A DNA stretch of 64,000 nt from CAZYFH01 sp965249175 (GTDB lineage Bacteria > Acidobacteriota > Vicinamibacteria > Vicinamibacterales > UBA8438): positions 5,580,001 through 5,644,000 of the forward strand of contig OZ252227.1 in assembly GCA_965249175.1 (NCBI GenBank), read 5' to 3'. A program made the translations under genes and the position numbers. The notes beneath the pieces are model-generated. The model did not search any database. It saw only the letters and a list, made by a program, of their open reading frames with translations, and was not told where the DNA came from. Positions 27,352-36,833 of the stretch are shown one piece after another. Each line of letters begins with the position of its first letter. The first letter of the stretch is position 1.

Positions 27352-30027
27352 ATGCCGCCCCGCCCGCGCGTCTTCCTGATCGACGGCAGCTCGCAGATGT
27401 ATCGCGCATATCACGCGATTCACGGCCTGACCGGACCGGACGGCAAGTCGACGAACGCCGTCTATGGCTTCGTCACGATGCTACGCAAGCTGATTGCCGA
27501 CCATCAGCCCGAGCTGGTCGCCGCGGCATTCGACGTCAAAGGGCCGACGTTCCGCACTGGTCTGGCGGCCGACTACAAAGCGAATCGCGCCCCGATGCCG
27601 GCCGACCTCGCCGAGCAGGTCCCGTGGGTCCACGAGGCATGCGAGGCGCTCGGGGTCCCGGTCCTCACGCATGAGAAGTACGAGGCGGACGACGTTATCG
27701 GTACGCTGGCCGAGCGCGCGATCGCCGACGGGCTCGAGGTGGCCATCGTCACGGGCGACAAGGACTTCTTTCAACTCGTGTGCGCCGGCGTGCAGGTCTT
27801 CAACCCGCGCGACGACGGTATCTGGTACGACCCGGACGGCGTGCGGGAGAAGTTCGGGGTCGCGCCGTCACAGGTGGTCGATGTGCTCTCGCTGATGGGC
27901 GACGCCGTCGACAACATCAAGGGCGTACCGGGGATCGGCGAGAAAGGCGCCCGCGAGCTCATTGCGACGCACGAGAGCCTTGACGCGCTGCTGGCCGACG
28001 TTGCCAGCGTGTCCAAGAAACGCTATCGCACGCTGCTCGAAACCCACGCCGACGCCGCACGGCAGAGTCGGGAGCTCGTCCGCATCCACACCGACGTCCC
28101 GGTGGTGTTCGAGCATGACGCGCTGCGATACAGCGGTCCGACGCCTGAACGGTGCTTTGCGCTGTTCTCCTCGCTCGGGTTTCGCACGCTTCTTGCCGAC
28201 TACGCGCCCACGGCCGCGACCGTCGAGAAGGACTACGACATCGTGCGTACCGCGCAACAGCTCGATGCCCTGGTCGACGCCGCCGCCACGGCCGGACGTG
28301 TGGGCATTGGGCTCGTCATGGACGGGGAGACGCCGCGCGCCGACCTCGTCGGGCTTGCGCTTTCGGTTGGACCCCGCCATGCACGCTACATCCCGCTCGG
28401 GCACCGTACGCTCGTGGCCAGCGCACACCTGGACCGTGCAGATGCAATACGCCGGCTGGTCGGGCCGCTCACGGACCCCACGATTCGAAAGGTCGGGCAC
28501 GATCTCAAGCTCGCGTCGCGCGCGCTGGCGCGTGACAACATCATGCCGCTTGCCGGCCTCGACCTCGACACGATGCTCGCCAGCTACCTGCTGGACGCGA
28601 CGCGGTCCGGCCACGACCTGGACGAGCTGGCCCTCGAGGTGATCGGCTACAAGGCGATTTCGGCCGAGGAGATCGTCGGCAAGGGTACGAAGGCACTCAG
28701 CTTCGCCGATGTGCCGCCCGAAGCGGCGGCGGAGTTCGGCGGCGAGCGGAGCGACCTGGCCCTGCAGTTGGCTGACCGGCTCGCGCCCCAACTCGAGACT
28801 GACGGGCTGGAATCGCTGTATCGCGACCTCGAGCTGCCGCTCGTGCCGGTGCTCGCCGACCTCGAACGCGCCGGCGTGCGCCTCGACACGGATGCACTGG
28901 AGGCGCAGTCGGCACGAATTGCGCACGAGCTGGCGGACCGGCAGGCCGTGATTCACACCCTGGCCGGCGAGACGTTCAACATCAACTCGCCGAAGCAGTT
29001 GTCGGCGATCTTGTTCGAGAAGCTGCAGCTGCCGGCGGGGAAGCGCACCGGCAAGACGAAGGCGGCGTCGACATCGGTCGCGGTCCTCGAGGAACTGGCG
29101 CTGGTGCATGAGCTGCCGCGAAAGGTGCTCGAATGGCGCAGTCTGCAAAAGCTCAAGGGCACCTATCTCGATGCGCTGCCGCAACTGGTCGACCAGCACA
29201 CGGGGCGCGTCCATACGTCGTTCAACCAGGCCGTGGCGGCCACGGGCAGGCTGAGCAGCAGCGACCCCAACCTGCAGAACATCCCGATCCGGACCGCGAT
29301 CGGCCGCGAGATCCGCGCCGCCTTCACGGCCCCACCCGGGGCCCTGCTGATCTCGGCGGACTATTCACAGATCGAGTTGCGGGTACTCGCGCACCTTTCC
29401 GGAGACGAGAACTTGGCGGGGGCCTTCGCACGAGGCGAGGACATCCACGATCAAACCGCGCGCCGCGTGTTCGGCACCGAAAGCGGCCTGGATCCTCACG
29501 AGCTGCGCCGGCGGGCCAAGATCGTCAACTACGCCCTGCTCTACGGCAAGACCGCGTTCACGCTGGCAAAGGACATTGGCGTCGCGCCCCAGGCCGCGCA
29601 AACATTCATCGACGCGTACTTCGACGGCTTCCCCGCCGTACGCGGCTTCATCGACGCGACGCTGGAACGCGCGCGCGAGACGGGTGTCGTGACCACGGTG
29701 TTCGGACGGCGGCGACGCGTCCCGGAGTTGACGAGCCGTAATGGCCAGATCCGGGCCGCCGCCGAGCGCGCCGCGGTCAACATGCCGATCCAGGGCACGG
29801 CCGCCGACATCCTGAAACGCGCGATGATCGACATTCACGCCGCGCTCCCGGCCGAGAGCACGATGATCCTGACCGTCCATGACGAGCTGCTGTTCGAGGT
29901 GCCGGAGACCCAGGCTTCGGAGGTGGCGGAGCTCGTCCGCGACCGGATGGAGCATGCGGTGTCCCTCACCGTACCGCTGACGGTCGATGTCGGCATCGGG
30001 CCGAACTGGAAGGAGGCAAAGGGGTAG
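27352..30027 (+). CDS. polA: DNA polymerase I, proofreading site apparently lost
   Basis: 891 residues in the usual three parts. The 5'-3' exonuclease (1-290) starts FLIDGSSQMYRAYHA and keeps KYEADDVIGTLA, TGDKDFFQLV and SLMGDAVDNIKGVPGIGEKGA. The polymerase (about 490-891) has DPNLQNIPIRT, motif A SADYSQIELRVLAH, motif B RRAKIVNYALLYG and motif C TVHDELLFEVP. In the 3'-5' exonuclease domain the D-x-E motif is replaced (VGIGLVMDGETPRAD) and the KYD motif reads LKLASR, so metal ligands are missing and proofreading should be absent, as in Taq-type enzymes. Function: Okazaki fragment processing and repair synthesis. The longer frame from 27142 overlaps the upstream gene; conserved sequence supports the ATG at 27352. 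pcnB follows 10 bp later. Confidence 0.97.
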   Translation: MPPRPRVFLIDGSSQMYRAYHAIHGLTGPDGKSTNAVYGFVTMLRKLIADHQPELVAAAFDVKGPTFRTGLAADYKANRAPMPADLAEQVPWVHEACEALGVPVLTHEKYEADDVIGTLAERAIADGLEVAIVTGDKDFFQLVCAGVQVFNPRDDGIWYDPDGVREKFGVAPSQVVDVLSLMGDAVDNIKGVPGIGEKGARELIATHESLDALLADVASVSKKRYRTLLETHADAARQSRELVRIHTDVPVVFEHDALRYSGPTPERCFALFSSLGFRTLLADYAPTAATVEKDYDIVRTAQQLDALVDAAATAGRVGIGLVMDGETPRADLVGLALSVGPRHARYIPLGHRTLVASAHLDRADAIRRLVGPLTDPTIRKVGHDLKLASRALARDNIMPLAGLDLDTMLASYLLDATRSGHDLDELALEVIGYKAISAEEIVGKGTKALSFADVPPEAAAEFGGERSDLALQLADRLAPQLETDGLESLYRDLELPLVPVLADLERAGVRLDTDALEAQSARIAHELADRQAVIHTLAGETFNINSPKQLSAILFEKLQLPAGKRTGKTKAASTSVAVLEELALVHELPRKVLEWRSLQKLKGTYLDALPQLVDQHTGRVHTSFNQAVAATGRLSSSDPNLQNIPIRTAIGREIRAAFTAPPGALLISADYSQIELRVLAHLSGDENLAGAFARGEDIHDQTARRVFGTESGLDPHELRRRAKIVNYALLYGKTAFTLAKDIGVAPQAAQTFIDAYFDGFPAVRGFIDATLERARETGVVTTVFGRRRRVPELTSRNGQIRAAAERAAVNMPIQGTAADILKRAMIDIHAALPAESTMILTVHDELLFEVPETQASEVAELVRDRMEHAVSLTVPLTVDVGIGPNWKEAKG

Positions 30028-30037
30028 TGCACCACTA

Positions 30038-31303
30038 ATGGTCGCTCCTGTCATCATCTCACGGGCCGATCACCCGATCTCCCGCCAGCACATCGACCCC
30101 GACGCGCTGAAGGTGCTGTACCGCCTCCGCAAGTTCAATCACACGGCGTATCTGGTTGGGGGCGGCGTCCGCGACCTGCTGCTCGACCGTCACCCGAAGG
30201 ACTTCGACATCGCGACGTCCGCGCACCCACACGAAGTCAAGCGCACCTTTCGCAACTGCTGGATCATCGGCCGGCGGTTCCGCCTCGCGCACGTGAAGTT
30301 CGGGCAAAAGACCATCGAGGTGGCGACGTTCCGCCGCCAGGTGCCAGCGGACGCACCAGAGCCCACCTCCGAGGACGCCGGCACCGAAGACGCACCCTCG
30401 GCACCCCGGCGTCCCATCCGGCGTGACAACACGTTCGGCTCCCCCGAGGAGGACGCGTTTCGACGTGACTTCACCATCAACGCGCTGTTCTACGACATCG
30501 CCACCTTCGCGATCATCGATTACGTGGGTGGCATGAACGACCTGCGCGACGGGCTCATCCGATGCATCGGTGACCCGACCGAGCGGTTCATCGAGGACCC
30601 GGTCAGGATGCTGCGCGCGGTGGCGTTCGCGGCCCGGCTCGACTTTCGGCTCGACCCCCCGGTACGCAACGCGATCGCGCGGCATCACGCCGAGATCCTC
30701 AACGCTGCACCGGCGCGTCTGATCGAGGAGCTGTACAAGATATTGCGCAGCGGCGTCGCCAGCCGCACGTTCCGCGGCCTGTCGAAGAACGGCTTGCTGC
30801 GGCACATCGCCCCCGAGATCGAGCGGGGCACATCGGCGGCGCTCTGGCGCTCGCTTGATCGACTCGACGACTACCGATCGCGGTTCGCGTCGGCGCCCGC
30901 CGCGCTGAGCAACCCCATCCTCCTCGGGAGCCTCGTGGCGCCCGTGATCACCATCGACACGCGGCCGCGCCGGCGCGAATCGAAACCGGGCGACGAGGAG
31001 ATGGTCACACTGGGACGGCTCCCGATCGCGCGCCGAGATGTCGAGCGTCTACGCCAGGTCCTCGCGTTGCAACCGATGCTCGCCGACCCGGCCCTCTCCC
31101 CACGGGCCACACGCAGCGCCATGGCCAGGAGCGCGTTTGCCGACGCGCTGAGCTGGATGGATATCCACGGGAATGATCCAGAGGCACTCGCACGCTGGAC
31201 CGCGCTGGCCGACGCCGGCGGCCTGCCGCCGCCGCGGGAGGGCGCCAAGCGCCGACGTCGACGCCGACGCGGCGGCCGGGGGCGTGGCTCCGCGGGCTCG
31301 TAG
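30038..31303 (+). CDS. pcnB: Poly(A) polymerase / tRNA nucleotidyltransferase family protein
   Basis: 421 residues, class II nucleotidyltransferase. The catalytic motif is LVGGGVRDLLLDRHPKDFDIAT (GG…RD, then DxD), with the RRDFTINALFYD and GDPTERFIEDPVRMLRAVAFAARLDF motifs that bind template-independent substrates. An N-terminal SRQHIDPDALKVLYRL and a very basic C-terminal tail (KRRRRRRRGGRGRGS) favour a poly(A) polymerase rather than a CCA enzyme, the tail binding RNA. An acidic/Pro insert (about 105-130) interrupts the palm. It follows polA by 10 bp and is likely in the same transcript. Confidence 0.88.
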   Translation: MVAPVIISRADHPISRQHIDPDALKVLYRLRKFNHTAYLVGGGVRDLLLDRHPKDFDIATSAHPHEVKRTFRNCWIIGRRFRLAHVKFGQKTIEVATFRRQVPADAPEPTSEDAGTEDAPSAPRRPIRRDNTFGSPEEDAFRRDFTINALFYDIATFAIIDYVGGMNDLRDGLIRCIGDPTERFIEDPVRMLRAVAFAARLDFRLDPPVRNAIARHHAEILNAAPARLIEELYKILRSGVASRTFRGLSKNGLLRHIAPEIERGTSAALWRSLDRLDDYRSRFASAPAALSNPILLGSLVAPVITIDTRPRRRESKPGDEEMVTLGRLPIARRDVERLRQVLALQPMLADPALSPRATRSAMARSAFADALSWMDIHGNDPEALARWTALADAGGLPPPREGAKRRRRRRRGGRGRGSAGS

Positions 31304-31318
31304 CGGCCCCGGTCGGTC

Positions 31319-32149
31319 TCACTCCGAGAGCAGGATGCCCGTGACGCGAACGAAGGACAGGCCGATGCCGATCGCTGTCGCAAGAATGAGGACGAGCGAG
31401 GTCGCCAGCAGCCCGGTGCCCTCGCGCTGCTCGTCGATGAACCCCATGAGGTGCGCACCAACCCACCCGCCGGCAAAGCCGCCGCCATGCGCCCAGTTGT
31501 TGACGCCTGGCATGACGAGTCCGAGGATGCCCAGCATGACCACGTATCCCCACAGCTGCTGGGTCATCGTCGAGCCGCCTCGCTTGCGGCCGTAGACGAT
31601 CAGCGCGGCCATCAGACCGAAGATGGCGCCCGATGCGCCAACGGTCTGAGTCCCGGTCATGACGTTCGACGCGAGAAACCCGAGGGCGCCGGCGACGTTG
31701 AAGAGCACGAACGTACGCGCCGGGCCAAACACCTCCGTCGCGGACGGGACCAGGATACGGACCCAGTACATATTGAAGAAGATGTGGATCAGGCCGCCGT
31801 GGAGGTAGATCGCGGTCAGCAGCGTCCACCACCAGCCGAGCTGCCAGGCGACGCCCCCGGTCATCCCGAGCTGGTAGAGCGCGCGGGTGCCCGGAGAAAG
31901 AAAAGAGAGGAACCCGCGGCTCTGGAGCATGGCCTCCGGCTGCAGGAGCAGCGCGACCGCGTAGAGCGTCACGCAGGCGCCGACGATCAGCGTGACCAGG
32001 TCGAGTCGCGATCCGACCACCGAACGCAGCGCGGGCGCCCATCCAAAGAGCCCCGGCCGCCACGCGCCGCAGAACGGGCACCGTTCCTCGTTGATGCCGA
32101 CGAGCTTGTTGCACTGCGCGCAGACGATCGAGCCCTGGACTTGGCGCAC
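31319..32149 (-). CDS. Rhomboid intramembrane serine protease with N-terminal zinc ribbon
   Basis: 276 residues from a GTG start. The N-terminus has two CxxC pairs (C10/C13 and C24/C27, CAQCNK and CPFCGAW), a cytosolic zinc ribbon. Six or seven membrane helices follow, with the rhomboid features HGGLIHIFFNMYWV, catalytic Ser173 in GASGAIFG and catalytic His221 in NNWAHGGGFAGGWVGAHL. It cleaves transmembrane helices of unknown substrates. The zinc ribbon may recruit or gate substrates. Convergent with pcnB (15 bp between stops). Confidence 0.93.
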   Translation of the reverse strand: MRQVQGSIVCAQCNKLVGINEERCPFCGAWRPGLFGWAPALRSVVGSRLDLVTLIVGACVTLYAVALLLQPEAMLQSRGFLSFLSPGTRALYQLGMTGGVAWQLGWWWTLLTAIYLHGGLIHIFFNMYWVRILVPSATEVFGPARTFVLFNVAGALGFLASNVMTGTQTVGASGAIFGLMAALIVYGRKRGGSTMTQQLWGYVVMLGILGLVMPGVNNWAHGGGFAGGWVGAHLMGFIDEQREGTGLLATSLVLILATAIGIGLSFVRVTGILLSE

Positions 32150-32198
32150 GAGCTACAGGGTACTCCGAGAGCCCCGCGCCGAGCGCTAGCAGCCCGTG

Positions 32199-32948
32199 CT
32201 AGCCCGCGTGCGTTTGGAGCTCGGATTCTTCGATGGTCTTACGGGGCCGCGCGAGCTTCAGCTTCGTGAGCAGCCAGATGACCGGCCAGGCGGGATCGAA
32301 CTCGCTCTTGGAGAATGAGAACTTCGGGCTGCGCGGAAACCCGTGATGATTGTTGTGCAGCCCTTCGCCGCCGGTGAGGAGCGCGAGAGAACGGATGTTG
32401 GTCGCCGTGTTCTCGAAGTTCCTGTAGCCGTGATAGTGACACAGCCCGTTGATCGACGACGAGAGGACAAAGACATACATCACGGCATGCACGGTGGCGG
32501 CAAGCAGGCCCCACCCGACGCCGATAATCGCGCAGAGCGCCACGATCCCGAGCAGCGGGCCGAGCGGCCCGCGCCCGAAGAAGGTCGTCTCCCACCAGTC
32601 GTCCTTGAAGTCAGGGGCATACTTCGTCACGACCTCCCGGTCTCGGCATTGGCGCACGTAATGGAAGACGTTGCCAAGCTGCACGGACCAGAAGCCCTCG
32701 AGGTGCGGACTGTGCGGGTCTCCTTCCTCGTCCGTGAACACGTGGTGCTTGCGGTGCACCGCGACCCAGTCGCGCACGATCATGCCGGTCGTGATCCAGA
32801 TGGCGGCCCGGAACAGGACGGCGACAGCGGGATGCAGCTCAAGCGCGCGGTGCGTTGCGGCGCGGTGCAGATAGATCGTGGTCGAAAAAACGGCCACCTG
32901 GATCAGCGCGAACGCGACCAGGAGGGACACGAGCAGCGACGTGAGCAC
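32199..32948 (-). CDS. Acyl-CoA/fatty-acid desaturase (delta-9 type)
   Basis: 249 residues with four membrane helices and the three histidine boxes that bind the di-iron centre: HRAATH (28-33), HRKHH (65-69) and HNNHHGFP near residue 200. DEEGDPHSP and WWETTFFGRG are also typical. It introduces a cis double bond into acyl chains and so controls membrane fluidity. GGAGG lies 6 nt before the GTG start at 32948. It is 49 bp upstream of the rhomboid gene on the same strand. Confidence 0.92.
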   Translation of the reverse strand: MLTSLLVSLLVAFALIQVAVFSTTIYLHRAATHRALELHPAVAVLFRAAIWITTGMIVRDWVAVHRKHHVFTDEEGDPHSPHLEGFWSVQLGNVFHYVRQCRDREVVTKYAPDFKDDWWETTFFGRGPLGPLLGIVALCAIIGVGWGLLAATVHAVMYVFVLSSSINGLCHYHGYRNFENTATNIRSLALLTGGEGLHNNHHGFPRSPKFSFSKSEFDPAWPVIWLLTKLKLARPRKTIEESELQTHAG

Positions 32949-33005
32949 TCAGACCTCCACGGAGCCTAAACTTGACCCTACCACGAATCAAGACCGGCGC
33001 CGGCA

Positions 33006-34094
33006 CTACCCATGCTTGCGCTCGAACTCAGCCATGAAGTCAGCCAGCGCTGCAACCCCGGCCTCTGGGAACGCGTTGTAAATCGACGCGCGCATGCCTC
33101 CAACCGAGCGGTGTCCCTTGAGACCGGCGAGACCGGCGGCCTCCGCCTCGCTGAGGAACAGCGCGTCCAACTCGGCGTCTGGCAGCCGAAACGTCACGTT
33201 CATTCGTGAGCGGCTGCCCGGCTCCGCAGCGCCCCGATACAACGCCGACCGGTCGATGACGTCGTACACCCCGCGCGCCTTCCGTTCGTTGCGCCGCGCC
33301 ATCTCCTCGAGACCGCCACCGTCGCGTATCCACGACGTGACGAGTGCCACGACGTAGATAGCGAACACCGGCGGCGTGTTGTGGAGCGATCGGCTCGCAG
33401 CGAAGGTCGCGTATCGCATCAGCGTGGGGAGCGCCGATGACGCTCGGTGCATCAGGTCGTCACGCATGAGGACGATTGTCACGCCGGCCGGGCCGAGGTT
33501 TTTCTGCGCCCCCGCATAGATCAGGCCATGCCGCGCAGTGTCGATCGGGCGACTGAAGATATCCGAGGACGCATCGACGACCAGGGGACGGTCACCCACA
33601 TCCGGCGGCGCCGGCCACTGGGTGCCCGCGATCGTGTTGTTCGACGTCACGTGCACGTACGCCGCCTCATCCGTGAAGTCGAGCTCCGCGGTCGTTGGCA
33701 CCCGTGTGAAGCCATCGGGCTCCGTGGTCGCCGCGACGTGCACGCCGCCGAACTTCCGGGCCTCGGTTGCAGCCTTCTTCGCCCAGGCGCCGGTGATCAC
33801 GTAGTCCGCCGTTTCTGTTGCGCCAAGCAGGTTCATCGGAACCATGGCGAACTGCTGCGTGGCGCCGCCCTGGAGAAACAGCACCCGATAGTCGTCCGGA
33901 ATGCCGGCGAGGGTCCGGATGTTCGATTCGGCCGTCGCGAGAATCTCATCGAACGCGGCCGACCGGTGGCTGATCTCCAGAACCGACATGCCGACCCCGG
34001 GCAGCGCCATGAGGTGCTCGCGCACCTGATCGAGAACTGGCTCGGGGAGCACGGCCGGTCCGGCGCCAAAGTTGAACACGCGGTGTTCGGGCAT
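33006..34094 (-). CDS. serC: Phosphoserine aminotransferase
   Basis: PLP-dependent second step of serine synthesis (3-phosphohydroxypyruvate to phosphoserine; also acts in PLP synthesis). 362 residues starting VFNFGAGPAVLPEPVL, with FLQGGATQQFAMVP, SNNTIAGTQW, VVDASSDIFSRP and the PLP lysine in YAGAQKNLGPAG. The C-terminus (GHRSVGGMRASIYNAFP) is the canonical end. The start is the ATG at 34094; the longer frame to 34214 reads through repeat B. It lies downstream of the DUF1015 gene on the same strand, a pairing I have often seen described for serine-pathway loci. Confidence 0.96.
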   Translation of the reverse strand: MPEHRVFNFGAGPAVLPEPVLDQVREHLMALPGVGMSVLEISHRSAAFDEILATAESNIRTLAGIPDDYRVLFLQGGATQQFAMVPMNLLGATETADYVITGAWAKKAATEARKFGGVHVAATTEPDGFTRVPTTAELDFTDEAAYVHVTSNNTIAGTQWPAPPDVGDRPLVVDASSDIFSRPIDTARHGLIYAGAQKNLGPAGVTIVLMRDDLMHRASSALPTLMRYATFAASRSLHNTPPVFAIYVVALVTSWIRDGGGLEEMARRNERKARGVYDVIDRSALYRGAAEPGSRSRMNVTFRLPDAELDALFLSEAEAAGLAGLKGHRSVGGMRASIYNAFPEAGVAALADFMAEFERKHG

Positions 34095-34100
34095 CGTCGT

Positions 34101-34210
34101 TCTAACGGGGGCTGCGCCCCCGAACCCCGCCGCGGACGCTACGCGGGGACCCCGAGAGCCCCACTCCGCGCCCGCGAGGCGCGCCGTGCGCGCCTTGGCC
34201 GGCGTCGGGC
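34101..34210. repeat. Repeat B, copy 2 (full length)
   Basis: Occupies nearly all of the 144-bp gap between serC and the DUF1015 gene. It starts with a hairpin (acggggGCTGCGCCCCC), continues through gaacccc, and from 34146 to 34196 has 51 bp identical, in inverted orientation, to 45374-45424. It is GC-rich with several internal dyads (for example gcgcgccgtgcgcgc). Confidence 0.85.
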
Positions 34211-34238
34211 CCACGGTAGAGAACCGGCGTTTCGCGCC

Positions 34239-35519
34239 TCATACGGCCTCGCGTGAATTCAGAATCCAGGGTCCGGGTTGCGGCGGCGCGATTTCGTGAA
34301 TCAGCAACCCATCGCGCAGCTTCGGCTCGAACCAGGTCGATTTGGGCGGCATGATGTCACCGGCATCCGACACCGCCAGCAGCTCGGCTGGCGTGACTGG
34401 GGCCAGCGAGAACGCAACGGCAGCGGCGCCACTATCGACCGCCCGCTCCAGCGCCGCTGTGCCCCGAGAGCCTCCGACAAATGCGATGCGCGGATCGGTG
34501 CGCACGTCCGCGACGTCGAGCAGCGGTGCAAACACGTGGTCGTGGAGCAGGGCCACATCGAGGCCTGCCGTCGGGCTGGTTGGGTCGGCCGTGGCCCGCG
34601 TCGCGCCGAGATCGATCGCCGACCAGCGGCCGTCGAGATACATCGCCACCTGGCCCTTCGGCGGGGTCGCCGCCGCGTCGACCGTCATCGGAAACCGTGC
34701 GCGCACGGCGTCGAGAAACTGCGCGGGGGTCCGCCCCGCGAGAGTGGTCAGCGTCCGGTTGTACGCGAGGATGCGTGTCTCCCGATCGGGGAATGCGACG
34801 CCCAGAAACAGGTCCGACGCGGCCGCGACGTCTCCCCCCCTGGTCCGCGCGAGCGCGTCGCGCGCACGCGCGGCGCTCGCGATGCGGTGATGGCCATCGG
34901 CGATGTATACGGCCGGAACCTCCGCGAAGGCGTCAACCACGGCCGCGGCCGTCTCCGGCGCCAGTCGCCAGAGCGTGTGCTGGACGCCGTCGGGCGCAGC
35001 CAGATCGACCAGCGGCGGTTCGGTCGTTGCTCGATCGACGAGGGCGTCGATCGACGCCGCGGCGCGATACGCGAGAAAGGCGATGCCGGTCTGCGCACCG
35101 ACGGCCAGCATGTGGCGCGTCCGATCGTCCTCCTTGTCGCGACGCGTCCGTTCGTGGCGCTTGACCACGTCGCGATCGTACTCCGCGAGCGAGAAGCAGC
35201 CCGCCAGCCCCGTTTGCGTGTGGTCGCCCGAGCGGAGTTCGTAGAGATAGAGCGACGGCGCGTCGTCGACGACGAACGGGGCCCGCCGTTTGAGCGTCTC
35301 GAGATTCTCGGCGGCGCGCCGATACACGGCGTCCGCGTACGGGTCCGCCCGCGCCGGCAGGTCGATCTCGGCGCGCGAGACGTGCAGGAAGCTCAGCGGA
35401 TTGTCCGCGGCGAGCGCCCGAGCCTCGTCGGCCGTCACCACGTCGTATGGGACCGCAGCCACCGCAGCCGCGGCGTGCGGGTCCGGACGAAGCGCGCGAA
35501 ACGGACGAATCGTGGCCAT
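34239..35519 (-). CDS. DUF1015-family protein
   Basis: 426 residues, full length for the family, starting IRPFRALRPDP with VPYDVVTADEARALAADNPLSFLHVSRAEIDLP, then the central KRHERTRRDKEDDR and the highly conserved VYIADGHHRIASA. The C-terminal KSTWFEPKLRDGLLIHEI is also typical. The biochemical function is not established. The conserved DGHHR resembles ParB-type nuclease/CTPase motifs (distant SerK kinase relationship), and the placement next to serC fits a serine-phosphorylation role such as the ADP-dependent serine kinase; that last step is inference. Confidence 0.85.
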   Translation of the reverse strand: MATIRPFRALRPDPHAAAAVAAVPYDVVTADEARALAADNPLSFLHVSRAEIDLPARADPYADAVYRRAAENLETLKRRAPFVVDDAPSLYLYELRSGDHTQTGLAGCFSLAEYDRDVVKRHERTRRDKEDDRTRHMLAVGAQTGIAFLAYRAAASIDALVDRATTEPPLVDLAAPDGVQHTLWRLAPETAAAVVDAFAEVPAVYIADGHHRIASAARARDALARTRGGDVAAASDLFLGVAFPDRETRILAYNRTLTTLAGRTPAQFLDAVRARFPMTVDAAATPPKGQVAMYLDGRWSAIDLGATRATADPTSPTAGLDVALLHDHVFAPLLDVADVRTDPRIAFVGGSRGTAALERAVDSGAAAVAFSLAPVTPAELLAVSDAGDIMPPKSTWFEPKLRDGLLIHEIAPPQPGPWILNSREAV

Positions 35520-35559
35520 TGTGAATCTTCGCGGAACGCCTGCATGACTCTATGCCGCG

Positions 35560-36822
35560 CTACTGAGCGTAGTCGACGGGCGACGAAGCAGGCAGAGAAG
35601 CAGAGACCAACTTGCCGAGCGCCTGGTCGCGCACGTCGCGGAACGACGCGAGGTGCACGTCGGGCACCGGGTCGCCCGGCGGCAGGTTGCGATGTTCGAT
35701 CAGCGGGTTGACGAACGTCCCGTTCTTCCGCATTCGGTAGTCGAGGTGTGGCCCGGTCACCAGACCGGTGGCGCCTACGCGGCCAATGACCTGACCCTGC
35801 GACACGCGCGCGCCGCGACGAATCCCGTCGGCGAACGCCGAGAGGTGCAAATAGTACGTGTCGTACCCATTGGTGTGGCGAAGGCGCACCATGTTCCCGG
35901 ATCCGCCGCTCCGTCCGGCCGACACCACGGTACCGTTGGCGACAGCGATGACCGGCGTGCCGGTCGGCGCGCCGTAGTCGACCCCCAGATGGGGACGCCG
36001 CCCCCCGAGCACGGGATGCAGGCGACGGTAAGAGAATCGTGACGTCACGCGCGGCTCGAACCTGAACGGCGACCGTAGGAACAGACGCTTCATCGAACGC
36101 CCGTCGGCGTCGAAGTACTGCGCCTCCGTCTCGCCCGGCACCTGGAACCGAAACGCCTGGACGCGTCGGCCGTCGTTGAGGAACTCGGCCGCGAGCACCT
36201 CCCCGTAGGCGGAGAACTCGCCCTCACGGAAGTACTTCTCGAACAGGACCTCGAACTCGTCGCCGCGCCGGAGGTCATTGTTGAAGTCGATCTCCCCGCC
36301 AAAGACCTCCGCCATCCGTATGGCGAGCATGACGTTTTCACCGGCACCGTTCAGCGCAGCGACCAGCGAGGTGCGCTCCGCGTCAATGCCGCCGTGCATC
36401 ACGACTTCGGTGCGCTCTTTCACGTAGGGAACCAGCTCCGCGGTGAACGGGCGGTGCGGGTCGCCGTCGGATACGCGCAGGAACTCGTCCTCGTCGATGT
36501 GATACTCAAAGCGTCGGAACGCTCCGCTGTCGGCCAGCACCAGGCGATAGGGGTTGCCGACCCGTAAGCGGCGCGGGTCGAACACGACACGCACCGCGTC
36601 GATGAGCTGCGCCGCCACCGGACCGGCAAACTGGTGGTCGTCGAGCAAACCGGCGAGCGTGGCGCGCCGCGGCACGAGCTGCTCGATGACGCGGACATCG
36701 GGCGCGAGAAAGATGTCCGTGGCCGAGGACGTCGGCGGTGGCGGTGGCGCCTCTGTCACACCGGCCCCGCACGCCGTCGCGAGCAAGGCGATGGCGTGCA
36801 AATGTATGAACCGCTTGGACAT
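35560..36822 (-). CDS. M23 (LytM-type) metallopeptidase, lipoprotein-like
   Basis: 420 residues. The N-terminus is a lipoprotein-type signal (AIALLATACGAG) followed by a Pro-rich linker. An OapA/LysM-like region (about 60-250) precedes the C-terminal M23 domain: RPHLGVDYGAPTGTPV has the HxxxD zinc pair, and TYYLHLSAFADGIRRGARVSQGQVIGRVGATGLVTGPHLDYRM the second half. In most M23 enzymes the last motif is H-L-H; here it is H-L-D, so one zinc ligand is Asp, and activity may be altered or lost. It likely cuts, or activates cutting of, peptidoglycan cross-links. The ATG at 36822 has TACACT 11 nt upstream and no Shine-Dalgarno. Confidence 0.85.
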   Translation of the reverse strand: MSKRFIHLHAIALLATACGAGVTEAPPPPPTSSATDIFLAPDVRVIEQLVPRRATLAGLLDDHQFAGPVAAQLIDAVRVVFDPRRLRVGNPYRLVLADSGAFRRFEYHIDEDEFLRVSDGDPHRPFTAELVPYVKERTEVVMHGGIDAERTSLVAALNGAGENVMLAIRMAEVFGGEIDFNNDLRRGDEFEVLFEKYFREGEFSAYGEVLAAEFLNDGRRVQAFRFQVPGETEAQYFDADGRSMKRLFLRSPFRFEPRVTSRFSYRRLHPVLGGRRPHLGVDYGAPTGTPVIAVANGTVVSAGRSGGSGNMVRLRHTNGYDTYYLHLSAFADGIRRGARVSQGQVIGRVGATGLVTGPHLDYRMRKNGTFVNPLIEHRNLPPGDPVPDVHLASFRDVRDQALGKLVSASLPASSPVDYAQ

Positions 36823-36833
36823 AGGGACCGGGC

